From Elusimicrobiota bacterium (GTDB taxonomy: Bacteria > Elusimicrobiota > Elusimicrobia > FEN-1173), in NCBI GenBank assembly GCA_016714745.1, contig JADKCG010000011.1, positions 44,451 to 108,450 on the forward strand: a stretch of 64,000 bases of DNA, written 5' to 3'. Made by a program: the position numbers and the translations under genes. Positions 9,597 to 18,103 of this stretch are shown one piece after another; position 1 is the first letter of the stretch, and every line of letters starts with the position of its first letter. Under the pieces are notes generated by a model that saw only the letters and a list, made by a program, of their open reading frames with translations, made no database searches and was not told the DNA's origin.

Positions 9597-10559
9597 ATGG
9601 CCCGCTTGTGGCGCCGATGGCGAAAAGAAGCCAATCGGCGCATGACCATAATGGTGATCCCCCATGGGGTTTCCCGTCCGCGACAAATTTCTCTCCCGTT
9701 GCCGTTCCTGGCCCTTCTTTTCGTCTCCTGGACAGCGCTCACGGCCTGGGCGGGTTTTGCCGCCTCCGACCGATTCGATTATTGGCGCGCCAAGGTCAAC
9801 AGCCATTTTCTCCAGATGAAACTCGCCTACTTGAACAATCAGGTGAACGAATCCCGCGCCATGCTCGACGAAGTGAAAAGCCTGGAAACAGAGTTACGCG
9901 CCATGCTCAGGCTTGGCAGTCGGGACGCGATCATCCAAACAGAAACCGCGCCTTCCTCCGATTCCGCGGACCGATCATTGGGAGGGCCTTCGGTTGACGA
10001 CGCGAAAGCCCTGGAACGTTTGCTGGAATCCAAGAACACGGACATGAGTTTTGAGGAAATGGCCCACGAGATCCGGACCCTTCGCTCCGAAGCCAAAATG
10101 CGGATCGCCAGTTCCCGCCGGTTGGGTGACCAAATAACGACGGAACGTCAAGTTTACCGAACGACGCCGAACCTGTGGCCGGTGTCGGGGTATCTCACGT
10201 CCCATTTCGGGTCCCGCCTCTCCCCCATTGATGGTTTTCGGGAATCCCACCAAGGCATGGACATCGCCGGCCCCGCCGGATCTTCCATCCGCTCCACAGC
10301 CGACGGGGTGGTGAAACTCGCGGGATGGGCGGGAGGCTACGGGAACGTGGTGGTAATCGACCACGGGCTTGGTTATTCCACCCGCTACGGGCATAACCGA
10401 CAACTTTTCGTTAAGACCGGCGACCGAGTCAAACGCGGCCAAGTGATTGCCCTCATGGGCCAAACGGGAAGAGCCACGGGCCCCCATTGTCATTATGAAG
10501 TGTGGTATAATGGCCGCGCTATGAACCCCGCGCGATTCCTCAAAAAGCACGCCTCCTGA
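9597..10559 (+). CDS. M23 (LytM-type) peptidoglycan endopeptidase, membrane-anchored
   Basis: A 320-residue single-pass protein. An Arg-rich cytoplasmic N-terminus (MARLWRRWRKE) is followed by a transmembrane helix at about 33-55, a periplasmic coiled coil (about 65-180), and a C-terminal LytM domain. The zinc ligands are visible as HQGMD (about 218-222) and the HCH of GPHCHYEVW (about 297-299). Known M23 enzymes cleave peptide cross-links in peptidoglycan; the intact ligands suggest activity. Start chosen by promoter and GGAGG. Its stop overlaps the bactofilin ATG (TGATG), and M23-bactofilin pairs are a recurring arrangement that couples cell-shape scaffolds to wall hydrolases. Confidence 0.9.
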   Translation: MARLWRRWRKEANRRMTIMVIPHGVSRPRQISLPLPFLALLFVSWTALTAWAGFAASDRFDYWRAKVNSHFLQMKLAYLNNQVNESRAMLDEVKSLETELRAMLRLGSRDAIIQTETAPSSDSADRSLGGPSVDDAKALERLLESKNTDMSFEEMAHEIRTLRSEAKMRIASSRRLGDQITTERQVYRTTPNLWPVSGYLTSHFGSRLSPIDGFRESHQGMDIAGPAGSSIRSTADGVVKLAGWAGGYGNVVVIDHGLGYSTRYGHNRQLFVKTGDRVKRGQVIALMGQTGRATGPHCHYEVWYNGRAMNPARFLKKHAS

Positions 10560-10963
10560 TGTTTGGCAAAAAAGACATCGACACCACCCACATGGAAACC
10601 ATCATTGGTCCGGACACGCGTTTTATGGGAAACATCCGGTCCAAGGGGTTCGTCCGCATTGACGGCGCCGTGGAAGGCGGCGTTTCGGCGGAAGGGGTGA
10701 TCTTGGGCGAAAAAGGGAGCATCAGCGGAGACATCCTCGCGAAAGTGGTTTTTATTTCCGGAAAAGTCACGGGAAACGTCACGGCCGCGCATTCTCTTGA
10801 ACTTCAACCCAAAGGCCAGATCCGGGGAGATCTCAAGACCGCGCAACTCTCCATTGCTGACGGCGCCCTCTTCGAAGGCCATTGCCTGATGACCGCCGAA
10901 AAAATCGGCGAGGTGGCATGGGATGAAGGTCTTCAACAAAATCCCGCCGCTTCCCCCTCTTGA
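10559..10963 (+). CDS. Bactofilin
   Basis: A 134-residue bactofilin-family (DUF583) protein. The central region (about 15-110) shows the repetitive hydrophobic-glycine pattern of a right-handed beta helix (FMGNIRSKGFVRIDG, GVILGEKGSISGDI, GKVTGNVTA, GQIRGDLKTAQLSI), with short polar tails. Bactofilins polymerise without nucleotide into membrane-associated filaments that position wall enzymes or surface structures. Coupled by one-base overlap to the upstream M23 gene, so it probably organises that hydrolase. The N-terminal GKKDIDTTH contains no clear membrane segment. Confidence 0.9.
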   Translation: MFGKKDIDTTHMETIIGPDTRFMGNIRSKGFVRIDGAVEGGVSAEGVILGEKGSISGDILAKVVFISGKVTGNVTAAHSLELQPKGQIRGDLKTAQLSIADGALFEGHCLMTAEKIGEVAWDEGLQQNPAASPS

Positions 10964-10972
10964 GCCCCCACA

Positions 10973-11728
10973 ATGAATTGGTTTCATAAGAATAGAAAAA
11001 AGATCTTTTTGTTTGTGATCGCGATTTTCGTGATCGGCTCTTTTGCGGGGTTCGGAAGCTATTTTTTAACCCAATCCCCCTTTGACGCCGCCATTCAGGT
11101 CAACGGCCGGAAAATCCCTTACAAACAATTTGAAAGCCTCTATCAACGGGTCATTGAAGAACAGCGGCAGAGATCTCCCGACCCCTTGACCGATCCTCAA
11201 CGGGAATATATCAAACGCCAGGTGGTCCAGTCCCTCGTTCAAGAAGAAGTCTTTTTGATGGAAGCGGAAAAATTGGGCATCCATGCGACGGATGCGGAAT
11301 TGGCTCAGGTGATCCAGAGCATTCCGGTTTTTCAACGGGAGGGCCGTTTTGATGTTCGGACCTACCAAGAAATACTGGGACGGCTCCGTCTGCGGGTGGA
11401 AGATTTTGAAGCGGAACAGCGGCGCCAACTGAAGGTCCAGAAAGCTCAGTTCGTGATGGCGTCGGGCGTCAAACTTTCCTCTCTCGAGATTCCCGCCAAA
11501 GTCCAAGCGGCCTTGGCCCAAGCCAAAGAAGAGGACCGGAAAAAGATGCTGGAGAACATGGACGGATTCCGCGAAAACCTTCGTCGGCAAGAAGTCCAGG
11601 CGTGTCTCCAAGAATGGTACGGCGACATCAACACCAGGCTGAAAGTTAAAGTGCTCTTGAATAAGTTGGAACCCGGCCCCAAGCCCTCCACACCCGCCGT
11701 TCCCACCCCCACTGCCCCCCTCAATTAG
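10973..11728 (+). CDS. SurA-N-domain periplasmic chaperone-like protein
   Basis: A 251-residue protein with an N-terminal membrane anchor (about 10-32, IFLFVIAIFVIGSFAG) and a SurA-N/PpiD-type helical chaperone domain (about 40-190: AIQVNGRKIPYKQFESLYQR, YIKRQVVQSLVQEEVFL, LGIHATDAEL). There is no parvulin-type isomerase domain, so it would bind unfolded exported proteins without prolyl isomerase activity. The tail is Pro/Thr-rich. It follows bactofilin by 9 bp. Its TAG stop at 11726-11728 lies within the terminal TTAGCC of the dispersed repeat copy A, so the original C-terminus may have been longer. Confidence 0.8.
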   Translation: MNWFHKNRKKIFLFVIAIFVIGSFAGFGSYFLTQSPFDAAIQVNGRKIPYKQFESLYQRVIEEQRQRSPDPLTDPQREYIKRQVVQSLVQEEVFLMEAEKLGIHATDAELAQVIQSIPVFQREGRFDVRTYQEILGRLRLRVEDFEAEQRRQLKVQKAQFVMASGVKLSSLEIPAKVQAALAQAKEEDRKKMLENMDGFRENLRRQEVQACLQEWYGDINTRLKVKVLLNKLEPGPKPSTPAVPTPTAPLN

Positions 11729-11830
11729 CCGGGATTCCCCGGTTGGCGAGGGGCTACCGTCGACAGGGTCCGCAACAGAATTTTCCAGCCCTCCCGGACG
11801 GAAATGCTCAGTCAACTTAAATTTTCAGGT
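11725..11830. repeat. 109-bp dispersed element, copy A
   Basis: 106 bp, from TTAGCCGGGATTCCCC to ATTTTCAGGT. Shares with copies B, C and D a core that includes ACCGTCGACAGGG, ACAGAATTTTCC, CCTCCCGGACGGAAATG and CTCAGT. The left end contributes the stop codon of the SurA-N gene. Lies between converging genes. Confidence 0.85.
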
Positions 11831-11880
11831 GAGGTTCTGCTCGCCCCCTCCCCCCAGGGAAGGAGCGACGATCAATATTG

Positions 11881-12504
11881 TCATCGAATACTTTTACGCT
11901 TTCTGATGGAAGAAAAGGAATATCCCGCCTTTATCGCTTTTGTCATCAATTCCCGCACCCCCCGACGAGGAAGTCCCACCACGTTATCGAAATCTCCGAT
12001 GTGTTCTGTCACAAAGGGATTGCCTTTGGCCTGGGCGGCGTAGGCGCCGGCTTTGTCGTGGTTTTTCCCGGACAAACGGGCGAGGGTTTCAGCTGAGAAT
12101 GCGCGCATTTTGACACGCGTTCGGTAAACCCCCGTCCATACCCGGTTGCCGGGACGTACCGTGAAGGCCAACCCAGTGTAAACCACGTGCCATTTCCCAG
12201 TCAATTCGGAAAGAATCCGATGGGCATCCGCTCGATTCACAGGTTTGCCGTAGATTTTTCCCCGTCGAACAACGGCGGTGTCGGCCCCCAACACCCCCCC
12301 ACACTTTACCCGCCGTGCCACAGCCAGGGCCTTTCGCCGCGCCAACCCTATGACATAACGCCGAACATCCGCCCCCCGCCGCGGAGCGGGTTCGGGCACG
12401 CCGCTTTCAATGACCCGAAACCGAGGGACAACCCCCCGTAACAAGATCTTTCGCCGGGGCGACCCCGACGCTAAAATAAAAGGCAACGCGACGGTGCGAT
12501 CCAT
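11881..12504 (-). CDS. maf: Maf-family nucleoside triphosphate pyrophosphatase
   Basis: A 207-residue house-cleaning pyrophosphatase that hydrolyses non-canonical or modified nucleoside triphosphates. Signatures: LASGSPRRKILL at the N-terminus (substrate loop), LGADTAVV (catalytic Asp), GKPVNRADAHRIL, then DKAGAYAAQ and FDNVVGLP. The ATG at 12504 gives the family's usual N-terminus directly before ILASGSPRR; an open frame continues upstream but only into the dispersed repeat copy B. The C-terminal tail is Arg/Lys-rich. Located between repeat copies A and B. Confidence 0.9.
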   Translation of the reverse strand: MDRTVALPFILASGSPRRKILLRGVVPRFRVIESGVPEPAPRRGADVRRYVIGLARRKALAVARRVKCGGVLGADTAVVRRGKIYGKPVNRADAHRILSELTGKWHVVYTGLAFTVRPGNRVWTGVYRTRVKMRAFSAETLARLSGKNHDKAGAYAAQAKGNPFVTEHIGDFDNVVGLPRRGVRELMTKAIKAGYSFSSIRKRKSIR

Positions 12505-12581
12505 GTTCCCGTGGCCCACCTCCACTATTGAATGACCGTCAAGCGCTTCGTGGCGCGAACTTTCTCTCCCGCCTTTTCGGC

Positions 12582-12690
12582 TTAACCTGAAATTTTCAGC
12601 GGACTGAGCATTTCCTTCCGGGAGGGTTGGAAAATTCTGTTTCGGACCCTGCCGACGGTAGTCCTGTGCCAACCGGGGAATCCCGGTTAA
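12582..12690. repeat. 109-bp dispersed element, copy B
   Basis: Complete copy, 109 bp, bounded by TTAACC (12582-12587) and GGTTAA (12685-12690). Near one end AACCGGG-GAAT-CCCGGTT forms a perfect 7-bp hairpin; near the other CTGAAATTTTCAG is nearly palindromic. The GGTTAA end supplies the TAA stop of the small leftward gene at 12687-12956. Confidence 0.9.
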
Positions 12691-12956
12691 ATGGTCCACA
12701 TAGAGCTTCCGGACGGCAGGCCTCCGGTGTTCCAACGAAGTTCGTGACCCCATTTTCCCTCCGACGTTCGAACGGGGGATGGCGCGTCGGGCTCAAAAAC
12801 GACGTCGCCGGCCAACCCCAGGGCCCGCGACGTTTTAAAACGGACGATCACTTCGTTGAGCACACGGGCTGATTCTCCAGACAAAGGACTCTTCCGATCC
12901 CCCCCGGCAAAGGCGGGAAACGAAATAAAAACAGAAGCCGCCACCCCCAAACTCAT
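12687..12956 (-). CDS. Small secreted protein, possibly truncated by repeat
   Basis: An 89-residue frame with a plausible signal peptide (MSLGVAASVFISFPAFAGG) and a short beta-rich mature part ending HELRWNTGGLPSGSSMWTI. The WNTGGLPSG stretch resembles the last strand of FlgD-type Ig domains, which usually continue for about 10-15 residues more; here the stop codon comes from the end of repeat copy B, so the protein may have been shortened by the element. It starts 4 bp after the cutA stop on the same strand, consistent with co-transcription. No homology can be asserted; gene status is moderately likely. Confidence 0.4.
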   Translation of the reverse strand: MSLGVAASVFISFPAFAGGDRKSPLSGESARVLNEVIVRFKTSRALGLAGDVVFEPDAPSPVRTSEGKWGHELRWNTGGLPSGSSMWTI

Positions 12957-12960
12957 TTTT

Positions 12961-13299
12961 TTATGGGGATCCTCTCACTGGTTTGACAGAATTCGAAAGC
13001 CAGGACAAATAGGAAGCGTTCCCCCCTCGGACAGGCAGGGCAACGATCTCCGGAACAGTATAGGGGTGGAGGATTTTGACACGCCGCATTAAAGCGGGGA
13101 GACGAGCCCGGGTGGTTTTGGCGAGAAGCAGATGTTCCACTGATTTTTCCAATTTCCCCTGCCACCGGTAAAGAGAGCGCACTCCCACGATGTTCACGCA
13201 AGCGGCCAACCGTTCGGCCACCAATGACGCCGCCAACCGACGGGACACCCTCGCGTTCGGAGCCGTCATCAAAACAACGACGACGGCGGTCCGCGTCAT
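12961..13299 (-). CDS. cutA: CutA1-family protein
   Basis: A 112-residue trimeric CutA1-fold protein, historically linked to divalent-metal tolerance, with no agreed enzymatic role. Diagnostic segments: LAASLVAERLAACVNIV, SLYRWQGKLE, KTTRARLPALM and HPYTVPEIVALPV, at the expected spacing and full family length. Its ATG overlaps the stop of the upstream GAF/HD gene by 4 bp (ATGA), so translation is coupled. The small secreted-protein frame follows after 4 bp. Confidence 0.92.
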   Translation of the reverse strand: MTRTAVVVVLMTAPNARVSRRLAASLVAERLAACVNIVGVRSLYRWQGKLEKSVEHLLLAKTTRARLPALMRRVKILHPYTVPEIVALPVRGGNASYLSWLSNSVKPVRGSP

Positions 13300-15168
13300 G
13301 ACAATCGCAAGCCCCCGCGCTCGAGACGAAACAGGATGGCCACGCAGGCGGGATCAAACTGTTTGCCGGCACACCCCTCGATTTCTTTCAGGGCCACATC
13401 GGTCGGAAGGGCTTTTCGCCCCATCGCCCCCGAGACCAACCCGTCAAACGCGTCCATCACAGCGATCACGCGAGACCCGATCGGTATTTTTTCTCCTGAT
13501 AATTTGTCCGGACTCCCCTGGCCGTCCCAGCGTTCGTGGATGTGGCGCACGATCCGCGCCGGCCCCGCCAGGGCGGCAACGCCAGCCAACGCCTCGGAAC
13601 TCAGACGGGGAACGCTGTAGAGGAGATCCCGATCTTTGGGCAAAAGCTCTCCCTGTTTGAACAACACCTCCGCGGGCAAGACGACTTTCCCCACATTAAA
13701 CAGCAGTGTCGCCCATTCCGCTTCCCGCTGTTCCGTGGGTGACCAGGCCAACGTCTCCCCGGCGGCCCCCACCCGACGGAGAAGGCGTTCGGCCCTCCCC
13801 CCCGGAGAGGAACCTCGAGTTTCAATCAAGTCGGCCACGGCCGCCAACGCCCCCCGAGCGACGTCGCGCAGATTTTGATGAATGAGCACCTTCTCCACCG
13901 CCGCCGCCCCCAACAGAGACAGACCGGCAAAAGCCGCCGCGTCGTCGGAAGAAAACGGCCGCCCGTCTTTGCGGTTGATGGCCTCGATCACCCCCACCAA
14001 CCGTCCGTGGGAGGACAAGGGCCCCGCGAGGATGGAGCGTGACAGAATCCCCGGCACCTCATCGATGGATTTGGAAAAACGATCTTCCCGCGTCACATCC
14101 TCGACTTGGACCAGTTCCATGCGGTCCGCGGCAGACCCAGCCAGCCCTTCGCCTTTCTTGAACGAAACAGGAACCGCGTCTCCCGGGACCGCGTTCGCGG
14201 TTGAAAATCCGAGGGTGAAACATTCCGTTCGTTCGTCCCAAAGAAAAATTTGCAGGGCCTGGGCCTCCACAAGCCGTGTGGCCAGTTCGGCAACGTTTTT
14301 CATCACTGTCGCTAGAGAGAGAGTGAAGGCGAAGGGTTCCACCGAATGGAGAAGCCGCATCATTTGTTGGGACGGAGTTGTCGCTTCCACTTGCGCTTTG
14401 GCCTGTTCCAACTCCTCGGAAAGAGTTTGGACCCGCTGGGCGCTTTGGTCCCTGGCCTGCATGGCCGTTTCAAGCAGGGCTTTCATTTCGTGCAACTGGG
14501 CGTGCGCGTCCCGCGCGGCCCGGCGTGATTCCAACAGTTCTTCGGGAGAGGGCCCTGGAGAAGGAGGCGGGAGCGGTGGAGGAGGAACGGTCCCGGAGGG
14601 TCCCCGAACCCTGAACACATTTAAGAGGAGGGCGATCTGATGGGCGAGCCCCACAGCCAGTTCCATGTCTTGCGCGGAAAAGGTCCCCCGCGGGGTCTTG
14701 TTGAACAGTTCCAGCACCCCTTCCCGGCGGCTCTCCGTCTGAACAGGGACCGCGAGAAGCGTGCGAACCTGATAGTTCACCGCGTCCGCCATTTCTTTTC
14801 GGAATGTCTGGCTTTTCGATACGTCCGGAAGGATCACCGGTTCTCGGCTCTGATACACCTGGCCGACAATGCCTTCCGTTAAGGGGACGCGGAACAGCCG
14901 GAGCGCTTTTTCTTTAGCGGTCACCTGAAGAGCCGGAAGGTTCGTCCAACGGAGGGTGACAAAATCGAAGACTCCGCCCGTCTCATCCGCCAACGCGATC
15001 GCCCCCCGCGTCGGCGCCCACCAATTCCAACACTTTTCCGAGAACCTCATAGAGGACATGTTCTTTAGGATGGGGGGAGGAAGAAAAAGAGGACAGGATA
15101 TGAAACCCGGCGGTTTGGCGTTCCAGCGCTTTCACCGAATCAAATAAAATTTCCCGAGCGCCCGGCAT
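13296..15168 (-). CDS. GAF-GAF-degenerate HD-GYP signalling protein (one frame slip)
   Basis: About 623 residues when bridged. Starts at ATG 15168 (MPGAREILFDSVKALER); the frame slips in a G6 run (plus-strand C6 at 15002-15007), and removing one base joins ELVGADAG to AIALADETGG. Order: GAF 1 (about 30-190), Pro-rich linker and coiled coil (about 195-265), GAF 2 (about 265-415), HD-GYP-like C-terminus (430-620). The c-di-GMP phosphodiesterase signature is altered: the HD dyad position reads LLFNVGKV instead of HDIGK, and GYP reads GSP in HERWDGQGSP. Metal-dependent catalysis is therefore unlikely and a ligand-sensing or scaffold role is more plausible (inference). Coupled to cutA. Confidence 0.8.
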
Positions 15169-15366
15169 TTAAACAACTCCCCGCTCTTCAGACAAAGGAG
15201 CGAACCCCATTAGGGGAGTGGACGGCAAACAGAACAGGTGAGGGCCATGGCGCCGTTATTGTAGCGAAATTTTAAATAGGAATGCAAAGAGAATTTCTTA
15301 TTTCACCACAAAAAAGTGTGCGGGGGCAACGACACGAATGCAGGCCTTATCAAAACCGCATTGGGG
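15169..15366. other. Intergenic region between GAF/HD gene and carbonic anhydrase
   Basis: 198 bp upstream of the GAF/HD gene and downstream of the carbonic anhydrase gene. AT-rich around 15260-15310. A 12-codon frame with a CxxC (MALTCSVCRPLP, minus strand) is visible but too short to call. No tRNA or clear terminator seen. Confidence 0.4.
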
Positions 15367-15882
15367 TTAACCCTTGAGAGCTTGTTTGTGACGACGGGCG
15401 TAGACTTGATATTGACGGGCGTTTTTTCGAAGATGGGATTTTTCTTTGGCGGTGAGGGGGCGGACCGTCCGGGCGGGACGCCCCAGAGCCAGGTGACCGG
15501 CCGGGACCCGCGTTCCCGGCGACACCAGGGACTTCGCGCCCACCAAAGCGCCTTTCCCGACGACAGAACGGCCTAAAAGGATAGCGCCCATGCCGATCAA
15601 TGCGCCGTCGCCCACGCGACAGGAATGGAGGATCGCCCCGTGCCCCACCGTCACGTTTCGCCCCACCCATGTGGGAACACCGTGGTCCGTATGGACAACG
15701 ACGTTGTCTTGAATATTGGATCCATCCCCCACCACGATTCTCTCAATGTCGCCCCGCAAAACCGCGCCCGGCCAAACGGACGTCCCCCCGCCCAGTCGAA
15801 CATCGCCGATCACCTCGGCAGAAGGATGGACGAAGGCGGTCGCCGACAGGTGAGGGGCGGTCCGCCCAAGCGCGCGGATCAC
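15367..15882 (-). CDS. Gamma-class carbonic anhydrase-like hexapeptide protein
   Basis: A 171-residue left-handed beta-helix protein of the gamma-CA/PaaY/YrdA group. Hexapeptide rungs run through FVHPSAEVIGDVRLGG, VWPGAVLRGDIERIVVGD and VRPL near the end; putative zinc His residues are in VVHTDHG and VGHGAILHSC. The GTG start at 15882 overlaps the argF TGA (GTGA, 4 bp), which gives the normal family length; longer frames upstream lie inside argF. Known relatives hydrate carbon dioxide or bind metals with unknown substrate. Coupling to ornithine carbamoyltransferase hints at bicarbonate supply for carbamoyl phosphate, but this is inference. Confidence 0.85.
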   Translation of the reverse strand: MIRALGRTAPHLSATAFVHPSAEVIGDVRLGGGTSVWPGAVLRGDIERIVVGDGSNIQDNVVVHTDHGVPTWVGRNVTVGHGAILHSCRVGDGALIGMGAILLGRSVVGKGALVGAKSLVSPGTRVPAGHLALGRPARTVRPLTAKEKSHLRKNARQYQVYARRHKQALKG

Positions 15883-16826
15883 GATTTTTTCGCCCGTCCT
15901 CCCAAGAATTTTTGGAGCACCGCTTTTTGAACATGCAAGCGGTTTTCCGCCTGCTGAAACACAACGGAGCGGGGTCCTTCCAGCACCACCGCCGTGATCT
16001 CTTCGTCCCGGTGCGCCGGCAAACAGTGGAGGACCACGGATTTGGGATGGGCACACTCCATCAACGATTCGTTGACCTGATACCGCTGGAAAATCTCCCG
16101 GCGTTTCTCGGCCTCCTCCTCTTGGCCCATCGACGTCCAGACATCGGTATACACTACATGCGCGCCCGTGACCGCCTCCCGCGGATCCTCCACGACTTTA
16201 ACCCGCGCACCGGACCTCGTTGCGAGGACCACGGCTTGGCGTTGAAACTCTTTGGCGGGCTCATACCCGCGGGGGCAAGCGGCCGTAAAGCGAAGCCCTA
16301 AAAGCGCGGCCGCGAGCAACCAGGACTGAGCCATATTATTGCCGTCGCCGACGTAGGCGATGTGAAGTTTCTTAAGACCCGCCGTGTTCTTCAACTGAAA
16401 CGCCTCCATCACGGTGAGAAGGTCCGCCAGAACCTGGCAGGGATGCTCTTTATCCGTCAAGCCGTTGATCACGGGGACGTCCGCATAACGGGCCAAAATT
16501 TCCGCGTCTTCATGCCGGTGGGCGCGGATCATGATGCCGGCCAAGTAACGGGACAGGGTTCTGGCCGTATCCGCCAAGGTTTCTCCCCGTTTCAACTGAA
16601 GTTGTTGCTCGCTTAAGGTGAGCGCCAGCCCGCCCAACTCATACATGGCGACAGCAAAGGACACGGCTGTGCGGGTGGAAGGTTTTTGAAAAATCATGCC
16701 GAGGCTCTTGCCCGCCAGCGAACGGGAAGGCGCGCGGCGCGATTTAAGACGGGCGGCGATCGCCAAAATTTGAGCAATATCGGCGGCGGAAAGATCCGCC
16801 ATGGAAAGAAAGTCTTTTGGGTTCAT
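15879..16826 (-). CDS. argF: Ornithine carbamoyltransferase
   Basis: A 315-residue cytoplasmic enzyme that transfers the carbamoyl group to ornithine to make citrulline (arginine biosynthesis). Carbamoyl-phosphate site STRT at residues 50-53 (FQKPSTRTAV), HPCQ at 128-131 (KEHPCQVLAD), and the ornithine-site HCLPAHR near the C-terminus identify OTC rather than aspartate carbamoyltransferase. The ATG at 16826 is preceded by GGAAT on the minus strand; a longer open frame upstream lies within the tolB C-terminus. It starts 14 bp after tolB and overlaps the carbonic anhydrase gene. Confidence 0.95.
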   Translation of the reverse strand: MNPKDFLSMADLSAADIAQILAIAARLKSRRAPSRSLAGKSLGMIFQKPSTRTAVSFAVAMYELGGLALTLSEQQLQLKRGETLADTARTLSRYLAGIMIRAHRHEDAEILARYADVPVINGLTDKEHPCQVLADLLTVMEAFQLKNTAGLKKLHIAYVGDGNNMAQSWLLAAALLGLRFTAACPRGYEPAKEFQRQAVVLATRSGARVKVVEDPREAVTGAHVVYTDVWTSMGQEEEAEKRREIFQRYQVNESLMECAHPKSVVLHCLPAHRDEEITAVVLEGPRSVVFQQAENRLHVQKAVLQKFLGGRAKKS

Positions 16827-16840
16827 AAAAATTCCTTTTA

Positions 16841-18091
16841 TCATTGTCCCCAATGGGGGGTGAAACTGCGTCCCGGTATTTGAGCGAGCCGACGTGGGGT
16901 GGAGCCGTCGGCTCCCATCACCCACAGTTCGGGGCGGCCACCGCGGGTACTGCTGAAAACGAGGCGGCGCCCATCGGGAGACCAGGTGGCGTTTTCGTTG
17001 TCCCCCTCCCCAAACGTCAGACGGGAAAGCTTTCCGGTCGCGACCTCCAACGTCCAGAGGTCAAAAAATTTTTTCTCCAACTGAGTAAACACGATTAAAT
17101 GCCCCAGCGGGGACCAATGGGGAGAATCCGCCAGGGGACCGCTGACCGCCCGGCGAAGGTTGGCGCCGGAAACGTCCATGAAATAGATCTGGGGCGTTCC
17201 CGGCCGATCGGACGTGAACGCGATGCGGTCACCGTCGGGCGACACCGTGGGCGCGGTATCAACGGCAGAGGAATTTGTCAGTGCTTGCACCACGCGCCCC
17301 TCCAGGTCCACGTGGAAGAGGTTCGGCGAACGTCCATCGGAAAGGGTCGCCACGATGGATTTTCCATCGGGCATCCACGCCGCGGCGGAATTGAGCCCCT
17401 CGAACCGGCAGAGCGTCGTCCGATCCCTCCCGTCGGACCGCATCCGATCGATGGACGGTCGACCGCCCCGATAAGAGGTAAAAATAATCCATTCCCCATC
17501 TGGGGAAAGTTTGGGGAAAAGGGCGATGGAATTGTCTCGGGTAAGACGAAGGAGGTTTTCCCCGTCCGCGTCCACCCGGTAAACGTCCTTTTTGCCCGCG
17601 GCGTCGTTGACGAACACAATGCGGCTCGCGGCGATGCCCGGCTGGCCGGTGACATAACGGACGATCTCGTCTGCCCAACGATGGGCGACCCGGCGCGCGT
17701 CCTCGTCCAACAAAAACTTTTTTGAGAGGACGGGCCGGCCGGTGTTGACGTCCAAAAGTTGCCCCTCAAATTGAACACGTCCAAACAGGGCTTTCCCGAT
17801 AGACCCGACGCACAGCATATCGGCGCCGAGCCGGGACCACGGGGCCGTCCCCTGTGAGGACGGAGGGCCCTCAACGATCACTTTGAATAGGTCCGCGGCC
17901 TCCAGATCATTTTTGAGCGTCCGAAAAATCGCCCCCGCGGAATCGCCCCCCCCGGGAACGCCTCGGTCGGTGGTCACCGCCGCCAGCCCCAGATCGGTTT
18001 TTTCACCTTTGGACGACAGTTCCAAATAAAGCGAGTCCGCCGCTAGAGAGACGGTGATAAAAAGGAAGAAAACAGGGTAGAATATTTTCAT
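16841..18091 (-). CDS. tolB: Tol-Pal system beta-propeller protein TolB
   Basis: A 416-residue periplasmic protein. Signal peptide at about 1-18 (MKIFYPVFFLFITVSLAA), an N-terminal TolB domain (about 30-165; FRTLKNDLEAADLFKVI) and a six-bladed propeller of WD40-like PD40 repeats (FPKLSPDGEWIIFTS, APTVSPDGDRIAFTS, NATWSPDGRRLVFSS). TolB interacts with Pal and links outer membrane to the inner-membrane Tol complex during division. Located between cpoB (12 bp upstream) and argF (14 bp downstream), all leftward. The TolQR-like pair lies about 30 kb away at 47.8-48.7 kb. Confidence 0.92.
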   Translation of the reverse strand: MKIFYPVFFLFITVSLAADSLYLELSSKGEKTDLGLAAVTTDRGVPGGGDSAGAIFRTLKNDLEAADLFKVIVEGPPSSQGTAPWSRLGADMLCVGSIGKALFGRVQFEGQLLDVNTGRPVLSKKFLLDEDARRVAHRWADEIVRYVTGQPGIAASRIVFVNDAAGKKDVYRVDADGENLLRLTRDNSIALFPKLSPDGEWIIFTSYRGGRPSIDRMRSDGRDRTTLCRFEGLNSAAAWMPDGKSIVATLSDGRSPNLFHVDLEGRVVQALTNSSAVDTAPTVSPDGDRIAFTSDRPGTPQIYFMDVSGANLRRAVSGPLADSPHWSPLGHLIVFTQLEKKFFDLWTLEVATGKLSRLTFGEGDNENATWSPDGRRLVFSSTRGGRPELWVMGADGSTPRRLAQIPGRSFTPHWGQ

Positions 18092-18103
18092 AAGACCGGA
18101 CCG

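Noticed and set aside
15190..15250. Short CxxC mini-frame (MALTCSVCRPLP) before the GAF/HD gene
   Set aside because: Only 12 codons; a longer version needs a guessed frame slip. Not supportable.
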